Source: Cystobacter fuscus DSM 2262
GTDB lineage: Bacteria > Myxococcota > Myxococcia > Myxococcales > Myxococcaceae
NCBI RefSeq assembly: GCF_000335475.2
Contig: NZ_ANAH02000012.1
Coordinates: 1 to 64,000 of the forward strand
Direction of reading: 5' to 3'
DNA length: 64,000 nt
Shown: positions 51,113 to 63,217 of the stretch, piece after piece
Position numbering within the stretch: position 1 is the stretch's first letter
Layout: every line of letters starts with the position of its first letter
Program-made: the position numbers and the translations under genes
The notes under the pieces: model-generated
What the model saw: the letters and a program-made list of their open reading frames with translations, nothing else
Told to the model about the DNA's origin: nothing
The model's database searches: none

Positions 51113-54100
51113 ATGCGAATCAAGCGCCTGGACATCACCGGCTTCAAGTCGTTCATGGAGCGCAGCGTCTTCTCGTTCGATGAGGGCGTCACGGGCATCG
51201 TCGGCCCCAACGGCTGTGGCAAGTCGAACGTGGTGGACTCCATCCGCTGGGTGATGGGCGAGCAGAGCGCCAAGAACCTGCGCGGCCGCGGCATGGAGGA
51301 CGTCATCTTCAACGGCTCGGAGTCCAAGCCGCCCCTGTCCATGGCCGAGGTGTCGCTCACCTTCCACGTGGACGAGACGGACACGCTGCCCGCGCACCTG
51401 GGCGGCATCCCCGAGGTGACCGTCACCCGCCGGCTCTTCCGCAACGGCGAGTCCGAGTACCTCATCAACAAGACGACCTGCCGCCTGTTGGACATCACCG
51501 AGCTGTTCCTCGGCACCGGCGTGGGCACGCGCGCCTACTCCATCATCGAGCAGGGCCGCGTGGGACTCATCGTCTCCAGCAAGCCCGAGGACAGGCGCCA
51601 CCTGATCGAAGAGGCCGCGGGCGTCACCAAGTACAAGTCGCGCCGCAAGGCCGCCGAGCGCAAGCTGGAGGCCACCCAGGCCAACCTCCTGCGCGTCACC
51701 GACATCACCAACGAGCTGGAGCGCCGCCTGGAGAGCCTGTCGCGCCAGGCGAAGAAGGCCGAGAAGTACCGCAAGCTCAAGACGCGCATGCGCGAGATCG
51801 ATCTGCACTCGGCCTCGCACCGCTTCCTGGCGCTGCACGCGGAGGCCAAGCAGCTGCAGGAGAAGCTGGGCGGCGTGGTGGGCGAGGAGCGCGAGGGCCT
51901 GGAGAAGATGCGCGAGCAGGAGGCGGCCATCGCCGAGCGCCGCGCGGGGCTCGAGGCGGAGACCCAGGCGTTGCAGAAGCTGTCGGCCGAGGTGCACGCC
52001 CTGGAGAGCGCCGTGCAGCGCGCGGACCAGGACCTGGCCTACTGGCACAAGGATCTCGAGGAGACGAGCGCCCGGGTGGCCCAGTCCGAGGTGGAACTCC
52101 AGGCGCTCAAGGCCCGGCAGGCCGAAGTGTCCGAGACCATGAGCTCGCGCGAGGCGGAGCTCAGCAACATCGCCGGCTCGTGGAAGGAGGACGAGGTGGC
52201 CATGCGCGTGGCGCAGGAGGAGCTGCGCCGGGCGGGCCAGTTGCAGGCGGAGATTGGCCTGCGGCTGGAGCAGGAGCGCGCCGCGCTCGTCACCGTGGCC
52301 AGCCGCCTGGCCAACCACGAGAGCAACCTCGTCAACCTCGCCCGCCAGAAGGCGGACCTGGAGGCCCGCCGCGCGCGCAGTCGCGCCGAGGCGGACGGCT
52401 TGCGCGAGCAGGAGAAGCAGCTCGAGGACGCGCGCCAGTCGGTGGCCCGCCAGGTGGAGGATCGCCGCCACCTGTCGATCGAGATCGCCGAGCGCAGGGG
52501 CCAGGAGGAGGAGGCGCTGCGCCGCACCCGCCAGGCGTTCACGGAGAACGAGGTGCAGGTCATCGGCCTGCGCGAGGAGCTGAGCGACAAGCGCACCCGG
52601 CTCGCCTCGCTGGAGGCGCTGCAGAAGGACTACGAGGGCTTCGACAAGGGCGTGCGCGCGGTGATGGTGCGCGCGGGCGAGGAGGCGCGCACCCAGGGCA
52701 TCTTCGGCCTGGTGGCGGACGTGCTCTCCACCACGCCGCGCTACGAGCGCGCGGTGGAGGCGGTGCTCGGCGAGCGGCTGCAGCACGTCGTCGTGGAGAG
52801 CCGCGCCAAGGGCGTGGAGTTGGTGGAGTACCTCAAGGACGCCGCCGAGGGCCGGGGCAGCTTCCTGCCCGTGCCTCCCCCCGAGCGGCTCCCCCCCGAA
52901 ATCCAACCGGACCGCTCCCGCCCGGGCGTGCTCGCGCGCGCCCTGGACGAGGTGACGTGTGAGCCGGCGCTCTTGCCCGTGGTGCGGCTGCTGCTCGGGG
53001 ACGTGATCATCGTGGAGGATCTGGCGAGCGCGCGCTCCTACGCGGAGGCCGAGCGCGAGGCGTGCACGCTCGTCACCCTGGACGGCGAGGTGTTCCGCTC
53101 GGACGGCACCATCACCGGCGGTGAGCGCGAGGGCGCCGCGGTGGGGGCCCTGCAGAAGAAGCGGGAGATCGCCGAGCTGGCCATCGAGGTGGCCCGGGTG
53201 GAGGAGCGCTACAACGAGATCCTCACCCGGCACTACACCCTGCAGAAGCAGATGGGGGACACGGAGGACGTGCTCAAGGGGCTCTCGCGCAACCAGCACG
53301 CCGAGGAGCTGAGCCTGGCCAGCCAGGAGAAGGATCTCCACAAGGCGAGCGAGGACCTGGCGCGGGTGCGCGATCGGATCCGCGCCGTGGACGCCGAGGA
53401 GACCCAGCTCGCGCACATGTACGAGGGCCTGGCGCACGAGGAGGAGAACAGCCGGGGCGAGGTGGCGCACGGCCAGACGGACCGCGAGGCGCGCGAGGAG
53501 CGCGTGAAGCAACTGCTGGGCGAGCTGGAGTCGCTCAAGCAGCGCGCGGACGCGGCCACCGGACAGCTCACCAGCCTCAAGGTGAAGGTGGCCGCGGGCG
53601 GCGAGCGTGGCGAGGCGGCTCGCAAGGAGTTGGAGAGCCTGCTCGCCCAGCGCGAGGAGATGGCCAGCCGGGTGCGCAAGCTGGAGTCCACGGTGCGTGA
53701 GGGCGCCTCGCGCGTGGAGGACTTCAACCGCCGCATCGGCGAGACGCAAGCCCTGCGCGCCGAGAAGGCCGAGGCGCTGCGCGGCGCCACCGAGGGGCTG
53801 GAGGGGCGGCGCGCGGCCCATACCGCGGCCACCGGCGAGGTGCGTGACCAGGAGGCGGCGCTGCGCGAGCTGCGCACGAAGCTGGATGGGCTCACCCAGG
53901 GCCTGTCGCAGATGACGTTGCGCGAGCGGGAGATCTCCCTGGAGCTGGAGCACCTGGTGTCGGGGGTGCGCGAGCGCCACGCGGTGGAGCTGCCCGACGA
54001 GGTGCACAACTACCACCTGCTGCCCTCGCTGAGCGAGGAGGCGGAGCAGGAGCTCAAGGAGCTGCGCGCCCAGGTGGAGAAGATGGGGGAGATCAACCTC

Positions 54101-54712
54101 ACCGCCATCGACGAGCACGAGGAGCTCACCCAGCGCTCGGCGTTCCTGCTCGCGCAGAAGAAGGACCTGAGCGAGTCGATGGAGAAGCTGCAGGAGGCCA
54201 TCCGGCGCATCGACGCGTCGAGCCGGGAGCGCTTCAAGCAGACGTTCGACATCGTCAACGAGAAGTTCCAGGCCATCTTCCCGCGGTTGTTCGGCGGAGG
54301 CCGGGCGAGCCTGGTGCTCACTCAGGAAGGGCAGGGGACGGAGCCCGGCGTGGAGATCGTCGCCCAGCCGCCCGGCAAGAAGCTGCAGAGCATGAACCTG
54401 CTGTCCGGCGGCGAGAAGGCGCTCACGGCCGTGGCGCTCATCTTCGCCATCTTCCTCATCAAACCCACGCCCTTCTGCCTCCTGGACGAGGTCGACGCCC
54501 CGTTGGATGAGGGCAACGTGGGCCGCTACAACGACATGGTGAAGGAGATGAGCAAGCAGTCGCAGTTCATCCTCATCACCCACAACAAGCGCACCATGGA
54601 AGTGGCCGACACCCTCTACGGCGTCACCATGGAGGAGCCCGGCATCTCCAAGCTGGTGAGCGTGCGGCTGCGCGAGGCCACCGCGGCCAACGACAACACC
54701 AGCGTGGCCTGA
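51113..54712 (+). CDS. smc: Chromosome segregation protein SMC
   Basis: SMC is the ATPase core of the bacterial condensin that organises and separates chromosomes with ScpA and ScpB. The ATG at 51113 gives 1199 residues, typical for the family. MRIKRLDITGFKSF begins the head domain. Walker A is GPNGCGKSN (31-39). Long coiled coils run from about 170 to 500 and 680 to 1000, and the hinge lies between (about 520-660, GIFGLVADVL and DGTITGGEREG). The C-terminal head has the LLSGGEKALTA signature (about 1096) and FCLLDEVDAPLDE Walker B. scpA and scpB are not in this window. Confidence 0.97.
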   Translation: MRIKRLDITGFKSFMERSVFSFDEGVTGIVGPNGCGKSNVVDSIRWVMGEQSAKNLRGRGMEDVIFNGSESKPPLSMAEVSLTFHVDETDTLPAHLGGIPEVTVTRRLFRNGESEYLINKTTCRLLDITELFLGTGVGTRAYSIIEQGRVGLIVSSKPEDRRHLIEEAAGVTKYKSRRKAAERKLEATQANLLRVTDITNELERRLESLSRQAKKAEKYRKLKTRMREIDLHSASHRFLALHAEAKQLQEKLGGVVGEEREGLEKMREQEAAIAERRAGLEAETQALQKLSAEVHALESAVQRADQDLAYWHKDLEETSARVAQSEVELQALKARQAEVSETMSSREAELSNIAGSWKEDEVAMRVAQEELRRAGQLQAEIGLRLEQERAALVTVASRLANHESNLVNLARQKADLEARRARSRAEADGLREQEKQLEDARQSVARQVEDRRHLSIEIAERRGQEEEALRRTRQAFTENEVQVIGLREELSDKRTRLASLEALQKDYEGFDKGVRAVMVRAGEEARTQGIFGLVADVLSTTPRYERAVEAVLGERLQHVVVESRAKGVELVEYLKDAAEGRGSFLPVPPPERLPPEIQPDRSRPGVLARALDEVTCEPALLPVVRLLLGDVIIVEDLASARSYAEAEREACTLVTLDGEVFRSDGTITGGEREGAAVGALQKKREIAELAIEVARVEERYNEILTRHYTLQKQMGDTEDVLKGLSRNQHAEELSLASQEKDLHKASEDLARVRDRIRAVDAEETQLAHMYEGLAHEEENSRGEVAHGQTDREAREERVKQLLGELESLKQRADAATGQLTSLKVKVAAGGERGEAARKELESLLAQREEMASRVRKLESTVREGASRVEDFNRRIGETQALRAEKAEALRGATEGLEGRRAAHTAATGEVRDQEAALRELRTKLDGLTQGLSQMTLREREISLELEHLVSGVRERHAVELPDEVHNYHLLPSLSEEAEQELKELRAQVEKMGEINLTAIDEHEELTQRSAFLLAQKKDLSESMEKLQEAIRRIDASSRERFKQTFDIVNEKFQAIFPRLFGGGRASLVLTQEGQGTEPGVEIVAQPPGKKLQSMNLLSGGEKALTAVALIFAIFLIKPTPFCLLDEVDAPLDEGNVGRYNDMVKEMSKQSQFILITHNKRTMEVADTLYGVTMEEPGISKLVSVRLREATAANDNTSVA

Positions 54713-54740
54713 GCCCCCGCCGCGCTCCCGCGGAAGTGAA

Positions 54741-54778
54741 GAAGGCGCGGCTCCTGGGGTTCCAGGGGCCGCGCCTTC
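54741..54778. terminator. Bidirectional hairpin between smc and the convergent lipoprotein gene
   Basis: GAAGGCGCGGC and GCCGCGCCTTC pair over 11 bp, with further inner pairing around a GGTT loop. It sits between two convergent genes and would serve both. Confidence 0.8.
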
Positions 54779-54815
54779 GGTGTTTCAGGGCCTCGGGTGC
54801 TTCAGGCGTCGGGGG

Positions 54816-56036
54816 CTACTTCTTCTTGGCGTCCTTCTTGGGCGCGGCTTCCCGGGTCTCCTTGGGGCAGGCGCCCTGGTCGGCCTCGAGGCGCTTCTTG
54901 GCGTTGTCCAGGTCCTGCTGGGTGTTGTTGATGACCTCCTGGGCCTTGGGCTCCAGGTCGGCCCAGGACGCGTCCTTGGCCTTGAGCTCCTGGGCGAGCC
55001 CCAGGGTGCTCTGGTCCACCTTGAGCTGGGCGTCGATGGCGTTCACCCACGCCTGGGAGGCGTCGACGAGCACCTTGCACTTGCTCTTGAGCTCGTCCAC
55101 CAGCTTCCAGTCCTTGCTCTTCTGGTACTGGGCGACGACGGCGTCATAGACCTCGGCGGCGTTGGCGCGGTGGCCGAAGGCGATGGCCGCGTCGGCCGAG
55201 CGCTGGTTGCGCACCAGATCCAACTGGAAGAAGCGCATCTCGGGCTGGAGATCCGCGGCGGGCTCGGTGGCGCGCGAGTTGAAGTGGACGAAGCGGTAGG
55301 GGAACTTCAGCTCGTCCACGTCCAGCTTCGCCGGCACCGCCGCCAGCTTGCCCTTGAGGCACGCGGCGAGCTGCTCGCCCTCGGGGGTTCCCACCGTGTC
55401 GAAGGTGATGTCGGCCGCGGTCGTCGCGGCCTTCTTCAGGGTGATGTTGGCGCGCAGCGTGGGCGGCGCCACGGTGGTGAAGCCCGCGTAGCAGTCACAC
55501 CACTGGGGCTGGGCGAGCCGCACGGCGCCCGAGTAGTCCGAGCCCGGGTTGGTGCCGAACTTCACGCTGGCGCTGTTGCCGCGCTCGTGCACGAAGACGC
55601 TCTCTGACTCCACCGGCTGCGCGCCCTTGGCCAGGGCGGTGAGCGGCACGAGCGTGTCCACCGTCTTCTGCACGCACGCGGTGCCCTCGGGGGTGAGGTT
55701 CTCGCCAGAGACGGCGTGCGTGCCGCCCTGATCGTTCACGGTCGTCTTCACGACGACGCGCGTGGTCTCCGCGTCGCCGCGGGACTTGGGATCCACCAGG
55801 CACTCCATCACCTGGGGACGGGCGAAGAGCAGGCCGCCCACGAGGCCGCCCTGGTTGGCGGGCTGGGGCAGGGCGGGCAGCTGCGTCTGGCACACCGACA
55901 CGTCGAAGGGCGGCTGGTTGCTGATGCGCATCCGCTCTTCTTTCGTGGTGGGGCCCTGGGTCTGGGCCTGCTGCGTGCTGGCACAGCCCGCGGCCGCCGA
56001 AGCGAGGAGGGAGGCGATGGCGATACGACGTATCAT
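54816..56036 (-). CDS. Lipoprotein of unknown function
   Basis: The ATG at 56036 starts a 406-residue protein with a good lipoprotein leader (IAIASLLASAAAGC). The open frame extends 16 codons upstream into the neighbouring gene's end. The body contains paired cysteines (SVCQTQLPAL, ECLVDP, TACVQKTVD, WCDCYAGF, LAACLKGKL) and a lysine-rich helical tail. It lies 37 bp after the FHA/sigma-54-like regulator gene on the same strand, so it is probably in its operon. The function is not recognised. Confidence 0.75.
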   Translation of the reverse strand: MIRRIAIASLLASAAAGCASTQQAQTQGPTTKEERMRISNQPPFDVSVCQTQLPALPQPANQGGLVGGLLFARPQVMECLVDPKSRGDAETTRVVVKTTVNDQGGTHAVSGENLTPEGTACVQKTVDTLVPLTALAKGAQPVESESVFVHERGNSASVKFGTNPGSDYSGAVRLAQPQWCDCYAGFTTVAPPTLRANITLKKAATTAADITFDTVGTPEGEQLAACLKGKLAAVPAKLDVDELKFPYRFVHFNSRATEPAADLQPEMRFFQLDLVRNQRSADAAIAFGHRANAAEVYDAVVAQYQKSKDWKLVDELKSKCKVLVDASQAWVNAIDAQLKVDQSTLGLAQELKAKDASWADLEPKAQEVINNTQQDLDNAKKRLEADQGACPKETREAAPKKDAKKK

Positions 56037-56073
56037 GTGGAGGTTCTCCGTTGGGGTCAGGACAACGGAGGCG

Positions 56074-57453
<1,380 letters not shown>

Positions 57454-57661
57454 GGGCGTGGTCCCTCCATTCCGCGCGGCGAGCAGGAGGCTCCGCCAGC
57501 TTCACGGAAGTTCCTGTTTACGAGGGCTTCCCGAAGGGAGCAAGCGTTTGTCTCGCGCTCCGGACCGTCCACGAGGAATCAAGTCCTCCGGGAGATTTCC
57601 AACCGGAGCGGGATCCGGGGCGGACACGGGACAGGCCCCTGGGGAGAGCCCAACACGCACG

Positions 57662-57693
57662 ACGGCCCGGACACGACGGGGTGCCCGGGCCGT
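57662..57693 (-). terminator. Hairpin downstream of the 57714 gene
   Basis: ACGGCCCGG (57662-57670) pairs over 9 bp with CCGGGCCGT (57685-57693), 21 bp beyond the stop of the leftward gene. No U-tract follows. Confidence 0.55.
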
Positions 57694-57713
57694 TCGCCGC
57701 CGAGTGGAAGCCG

Positions 57714-58118
57714 CTAGTACTTGGCGGGCGAGTCACTGGCCGGGAACGACTCCTTGGATTGCTCGTCCACGATGTCGTCCTGCGCCTGCCCACCCGACTT
57801 CATCTGGGCGTTGGTGGGAGCGCCGGTGCCCTTGCGCAGGTGCTCGGCATCCACCACCAGCTTCTTGCCGGGCTGCACGCGGGCCTCACGTGGCGCCTCG
57901 TTGCGTGCCATCCGGGCCCCGAGCAGGTTCTTGGCGCGCTCGGCCAGGTCCTTCTGGGACTCCTGGTAGTCGCGCAGGAACTCGACCACTTCCCGGTCCC
58001 CCTGTTGCTCGGCGTCCTGGATGTACTGGTCCACGTCCGACGCCGCCTGGAGCCGTTGGTAGATCACGCCGATGACGTCGTCCTTGATGCCCGGGGACTT
58101 TCCACCTGTCTTGGCCAT
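57714..58118 (-). CDS. Conserved small protein of unknown function with SFPASD-type tail
   Basis: A 134-residue hydrophilic protein. The N-terminal half is a helical segment (IYQRLQAASDVDQYIQDAEQ, VVEFLRDYQESQKDLAERAK) that resembles stress-type four-helix proteins. The C-terminus has VDEQSKESFPASDSPAKY, a short motif found at the end of many bacterial small proteins (VDExSxxSFPASDPP). There is no signal peptide. The function is unknown, and a stress-related role is only a guess from the composition. Confidence 0.7.
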   Translation of the reverse strand: MAKTGGKSPGIKDDVIGVIYQRLQAASDVDQYIQDAEQQGDREVVEFLRDYQESQKDLAERAKNLLGARMARNEAPREARVQPGKKLVVDAEHLRKGTGAPTNAQMKSGGQAQDDIVDEQSKESFPASDSPAKY

Positions 58119-58228
58119 CGTCCACCTCCCCTGTGTGAGAACCCTGAGTGGGAAATCGCTCGGGGTAACCTGCTCATGGGGGAGGCGAGATGCTTGCCGG
58201 GGGCGGGGCTCGCCCGCCCGCTCGCCAC

Positions 58229-58486
58229 TCAGGCCTGGAGCATGGGCTCCAGCTTGCCGTCCCGGTCCAGTTGGGCCAGGTCGGTGTAGCCCCCGACGTG
58301 GGTGCTGCCGATGAAGATCTGCGGCACCGTGCGCTGGCCGCCGCTCATCTCCACCAGCTTCGAGCGCATCTCGTCGTCACTCGTCACGTCCACTTCCTCG
58401 TAGGCGACGCCCTTGCGCTTGAGGAGATCCTTCGCCCGGACGCAGTAGCCACAATAGGTGGTGGTGTAGATCTTCACGGGTTGCAC
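58229..58486 (-). CDS. grxC: Glutaredoxin 3
   Basis: The 85-residue protein is a class I glutaredoxin: KIYTTTYCGYC (active site at residues 12-15), TVPQIFIGSTHVGGYTDL (cis-Pro and GG substrate-binding motif). It reduces disulfides with glutathione. The active site is CGYC rather than the usual CPYC, which shifts redox potential and can favour iron-sulfur-cluster binding. Its two neighbours are unrelated. Confidence 0.93.
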   Translation of the reverse strand: MQPVKIYTTTYCGYCVRAKDLLKRKGVAYEEVDVTSDDEMRSKLVEMSGGQRTVPQIFIGSTHVGGYTDLAQLDRDGKLEPMLQA

Positions 58487-58578
58487 GTGTGTCCTCCTGG
58501 TTGTCTATGGGCTGAAATTAATCGCGAGCCGGGTGCCGTGCCATCCAGGCGTGCGGTCTGACGGACCCCGCAAAGCCA

Positions 58579-58613
58579 ACGGCCCCTGGCTCCACGAGGG
58601 AACCAGGGGCCGT
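58579..58613 (-). terminator. Intrinsic terminator of groESL
   Basis: ACGGCCCCTGG (58579-58589) pairs over 11 bp with CCAGGGGCCGT (58603-58613). Read leftward, it is followed by TGGCTTTGC. It lies 55 bp after the groEL stop. Confidence 0.75.
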
Positions 58614-58667
58614 GGCGGGGAGGCCCGGAGCGCGGGGATGCCGCGCCCACGGATCCGCGGGAGGGAA

Positions 58668-60655
<1,988 letters not shown>

Positions 60656-60734
60656 GGTCGGTCTCCTCGAAAGGGGGACGAGCCGGGGATACGGCGCGCC
60701 CACGGGGTTGATGAAGGGCCTCTGGCCCAGGCGA

Positions 60735-60761
60735 TTAGCACTCACACCTCGCGAGTGCCAA
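60735..60761. promoter_or_regulatory. CIRCE heat-shock operator (HrcA site)
   Basis: TTAGCACTC, nine bases, then GAGTGCCAA. This matches the consensus TTAGCACTC-N9-GAGTGCTAA in all but one position. It lies 80 bp upstream of the groES start. The groESL operon is thus expected to be repressed by HrcA and induced by heat. hrcA itself is not in this window. Confidence 0.97.
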
Positions 60762-61059
60762 CCGCCAAGCGCGCGGGATAATAACCAGGGGACTCGACCC
60801 GTCAAGCGCGCCCGGACACGCGCCAGGAAAGGTGGCAACCGCCCGGGATGACTCGGTTTTCCCGGGATTGTCCACCAGTGGATTTCCGGCACCACGGGCC
60901 ACTGTCCCCGGTGACTTTCTGGCAGTCGACAGGGGGGAGTGCCAACGTAAGCCCTTGGAATGATTGAATGCCGCTTTGCGGCATTGCGGGCTCATTGGTA
61001 TTCTGACCTGTACATCCCCCGCCGCGATTTCCGGGGGAAGGAAGGGAGGTCGAGCGTCC

Positions 61060-61653
61060 ATGAGTCAACTGGTCACGTCCCCGTCATTGAAGGAATTCTT
61101 CAAGACGCTCCTGGAAGAGGTCATCCGGCGCCAACGGGTCGCGGTCGCGGAGACGACCGAGTTCTACCTGGTGAACCTGCTGGCGGAGTTCGCTTCGTCC
61201 GACAAGCTCTTCAGCAAGGGAGAGGACGGGCGCTCGGAGCAGGAGCCGCTGGCGGTGCTGTATCACCGCTCGCTCCAGCAGCAGCGCGACGAGCGCATCC
61301 GGACCCTGCGGCGGCTGGGGGACGTGTCGCTCTATCAGGCGGGCTTCTTCTCGGGCGCGCTGCGCGAGGGGCCCGTGGGGCCGGACTACTACATCCAGAT
61401 GGGCGGAGCGGCGTACGGGCAGCTGGCCGATCTGGCCCCGGCCGCGGGCTTCGCCGCCGTGTACCGCGAGCTGAGCGCCCGCTTCCGCGCGCTCGTCGAG
61501 GTGCTCGGGGAGATCGCGGCGCGGGGGCTGGTGAGCAATGGCCCCGCGGGCGCCCTCAAGGTGTACGAGAGCTGGGTGCGCACCGGGGATGACCGGCTGG
61601 AGCGCGTCCTGGTCGACGCGGGCCTGGTGTGCCCCAAGGGGATGCCCAACTGA
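61060..61653 (+). CDS. Uncharacterised protein, 197 residues
   Basis: The ATG at 61060 (GGGAGG site 12 bp upstream) gives a helical, soluble protein starting with SLKEFFKTLLEEVIRRQRVA. A conserved-looking core is DVSLYQAGFFSGALREGPVG. There is no signal peptide or membrane span. I do not recognise a catalytic motif. It is followed 16 bp later by another unknown gene, so they form an operon of two. The strand and spacing suggest co-expression and possibly a complex. Confidence 0.7.
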   Translation: MSQLVTSPSLKEFFKTLLEEVIRRQRVAVAETTEFYLVNLLAEFASSDKLFSKGEDGRSEQEPLAVLYHRSLQQQRDERIRTLRRLGDVSLYQAGFFSGALREGPVGPDYYIQMGGAAYGQLADLAPAAGFAAVYRELSARFRALVEVLGEIAARGLVSNGPAGALKVYESWVRTGDDRLERVLVDAGLVCPKGMPN

Positions 61654-61669
61654 GCCCGGGGGTCGGCGA

Positions 61670-62311
61670 GTGATCGACCGAATGCAGGCCCACCTGGAGG
61701 CCATCTATGGCCTCACCTGCGAGGCCCGGGCGGAGGTCTTCCTGGTGGACTCCGAGGCGGCGCTCCTCCTGGGCTCCACCGGCCGCTCCGAGGAGGAGTT
61801 GCTCGTGCGCGAGGAGGACGGGGAGGTGGAGGTCGCCCTCTATCTGGCCCCCGCGCTGCTGCGGCGGCTCGAGCCCTACGCGGGCGCACCGGTCCACGCC
61901 CTGATGGAGCGCGAACTGGACGGCTTCTGCCAGGTCGCCGAGGGCGTCTCCCATTTCGTCTATCTGGCGCATACGGCCACCCAGGAGCGGACCGTGTCCC
62001 TGTTGGAGCTGGAGGCTCAGGCGGAGGTGGACAAGTTCGCCCTGTGCCTGCTGCACCGCTGGGGGACGGGCGTGCGGGCCTGGGCCGAGGAGCTGCGCTG
62101 GCGGCTGTTCGACCGGGTGTCCTACCGGAGCCGACTGTCCGAGGAGGAGCGCTGGCGCTACCAGGAGGCCAACCGGCTGTCTCGCAACTTCTGCTCCCGG
62201 CTGATGGGGCACGTGGCGTCCCGGCGGTTGGAGCGGTTGTTGTCGGATCTGCGTTACGCGTACCGATTGGGCGCGGAAGCCAAGTTGCGCCACTTCGCGC
62301 AAGTCTCCTGA
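61670..62311 (+). CDS. Uncharacterised protein, about 213 residues
   Basis: The proposed start is the GTG at 61670. An ATG at 61682 would remove four residues. The protein is soluble and acidic in the first half (SEEELLVREEDGEVEVALYL). A middle part has VSHFVYLAHTATQERTVSLL and ELEAQAEVDKFALCLLHRWG. The Arg-rich C-terminal half has RSRLSEEERWRYQEANRLSR. No motif is recognised. It probably works with its upstream neighbour. Confidence 0.65.
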   Translation: MIDRMQAHLEAIYGLTCEARAEVFLVDSEAALLLGSTGRSEEELLVREEDGEVEVALYLAPALLRRLEPYAGAPVHALMERELDGFCQVAEGVSHFVYLAHTATQERTVSLLELEAQAEVDKFALCLLHRWGTGVRAWAEELRWRLFDRVSYRSRLSEEERWRYQEANRLSRNFCSRLMGHVASRRLERLLSDLRYAYRLGAEAKLRHFAQVS

Positions 62312-62344
62312 CCGCGGCGGGTGCTCATCGGTTACGGTGGCATC

Positions 62345-62824
62345 ATGCCCCGTGAGGCCTCCGCCGGAGGAATCGTCGTTCGAGAACAGGCAGGAGAGCT
62401 GGAGGTGGCCGTCATCCGCCCCCATGGTCGCTCCCTGTGGGCGCTGCCCAAGGGACACGTGGACCCCGGGGAGTCCGCCGAGCAGACCGCGACGCGCGAG
62501 GTGTGGGAGGAGACGGGCCTGCGGGCCACGCTCGTCGCGCCGCTGGGGGAGATCCGCTACGTCTACCAGTTCCGTGGCCAGCGCATCTTCAAGCGCGTCC
62601 ACTTCTTCCTCTTCCGCTATCACTCGGGCGTGCTCGGTGACATCCAGCACGCGGGACAACGGGTGGAGGTGGACGAGGCCCGCTGGGTACCGCTCGTGCG
62701 CGTGGCCTCGCTCCTGGGCTACAAGGGCGAGAAGGCCATCGCCGCGCGCGCGGCCCGGATGCTGCTGCGCGCGGGCAACCCCCTCGCCGTCTCCGGACGA
62801 CCGCCGGATCAGGGTGATGACTAG
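62345..62824 (+). CDS. NUDIX hydrolase
   Basis: The ATG at 62345 gives 159 residues. The Nudix box is complete: [20 protein letters not shown] followed by TGL, matching GX5EX7REUXEEXGU. The catalytic Mg-binding glutamates are present. The N-terminal [10 protein letters not shown] strand and KGYKGEKA-like end resemble diadenosine tetraphosphate or related hydrolases. The substrate cannot be fixed. It converges with rpoZ, and the two stop codons share the same CTAG. Confidence 0.92.
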   Translation: MPREASAGGIVVREQAGELEVAVIRPHGRSLWALPKGHVDPGESAEQTATREVWEETGLRATLVAPLGEIRYVYQFRGQRIFKRVHFFLFRYHSGVLGDIQHAGQRVEVDEARWVPLVRVASLLGYKGEKAIAARAARMLLRAGNPLAVSGRPPDQGDD

Positions 62825-63060
62825 GCGCCCTTGGGCTCCTTGGAGTACTTGCCGGTGAGGGCCTCGCGCACGTCGCGATCGAACTTCACCCGGCCGGTGG
62901 CCACCTCGCGCAGCGAGAGCACGGGCGGCTTGTTCTTGGAGATGTCGATGATGGGGCGGGCGCCGGCCATCAGCTGACGGGCGCGCTTGGCCGCCAGCAG
63001 CACGAGCGCGAAGCGGTTGTCGACCAGGGGGAGGCAGTCTTCGACTGTGACGCGAGCCAT
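62821..63060 (-). CDS. rpoZ: RNA polymerase omega subunit
   Basis: The 79-residue protein begins [20 protein letters not shown], followed by [10 protein letters not shown], both hallmarks of omega, which helps fold and bind the beta-prime subunit. The conserved [10 protein letters not shown] helix follows. The length is typical for a deltaproteobacterial omega. The stop codon overlaps that of the Nudix gene. Confidence 0.96.
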   Translation of the reverse strand: MARVTVEDCLPLVDNRFALVLLAAKRARQLMAGARPIIDISKNKPPVLSLREVATGRVKFDRDVREALTGKYSKEPKGA

Positions 63061-63217
63061 GGTACAGGGGTCCTTCGCTGAATACCGAGGGGAAGAGACC
63101 CAACGTAGAGAGTGACTCCCACCGAGTCAAGGACGGATGCCCGGGAGGGCAGGTGGGCGGGGTGGCCCCTGCTCGGAACCCGAAGTGTGTTATTCTTTCC
63201 TGTTTTCGAGGGAAGAC

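Noticed and set aside
50993-54583. Very long leftward open frame opposite smc (about 1196 codons)
   Set aside because: Leu/Arg/His-rich antisense shadow typical of high-GC genes. smc on the other strand has all its motifs.
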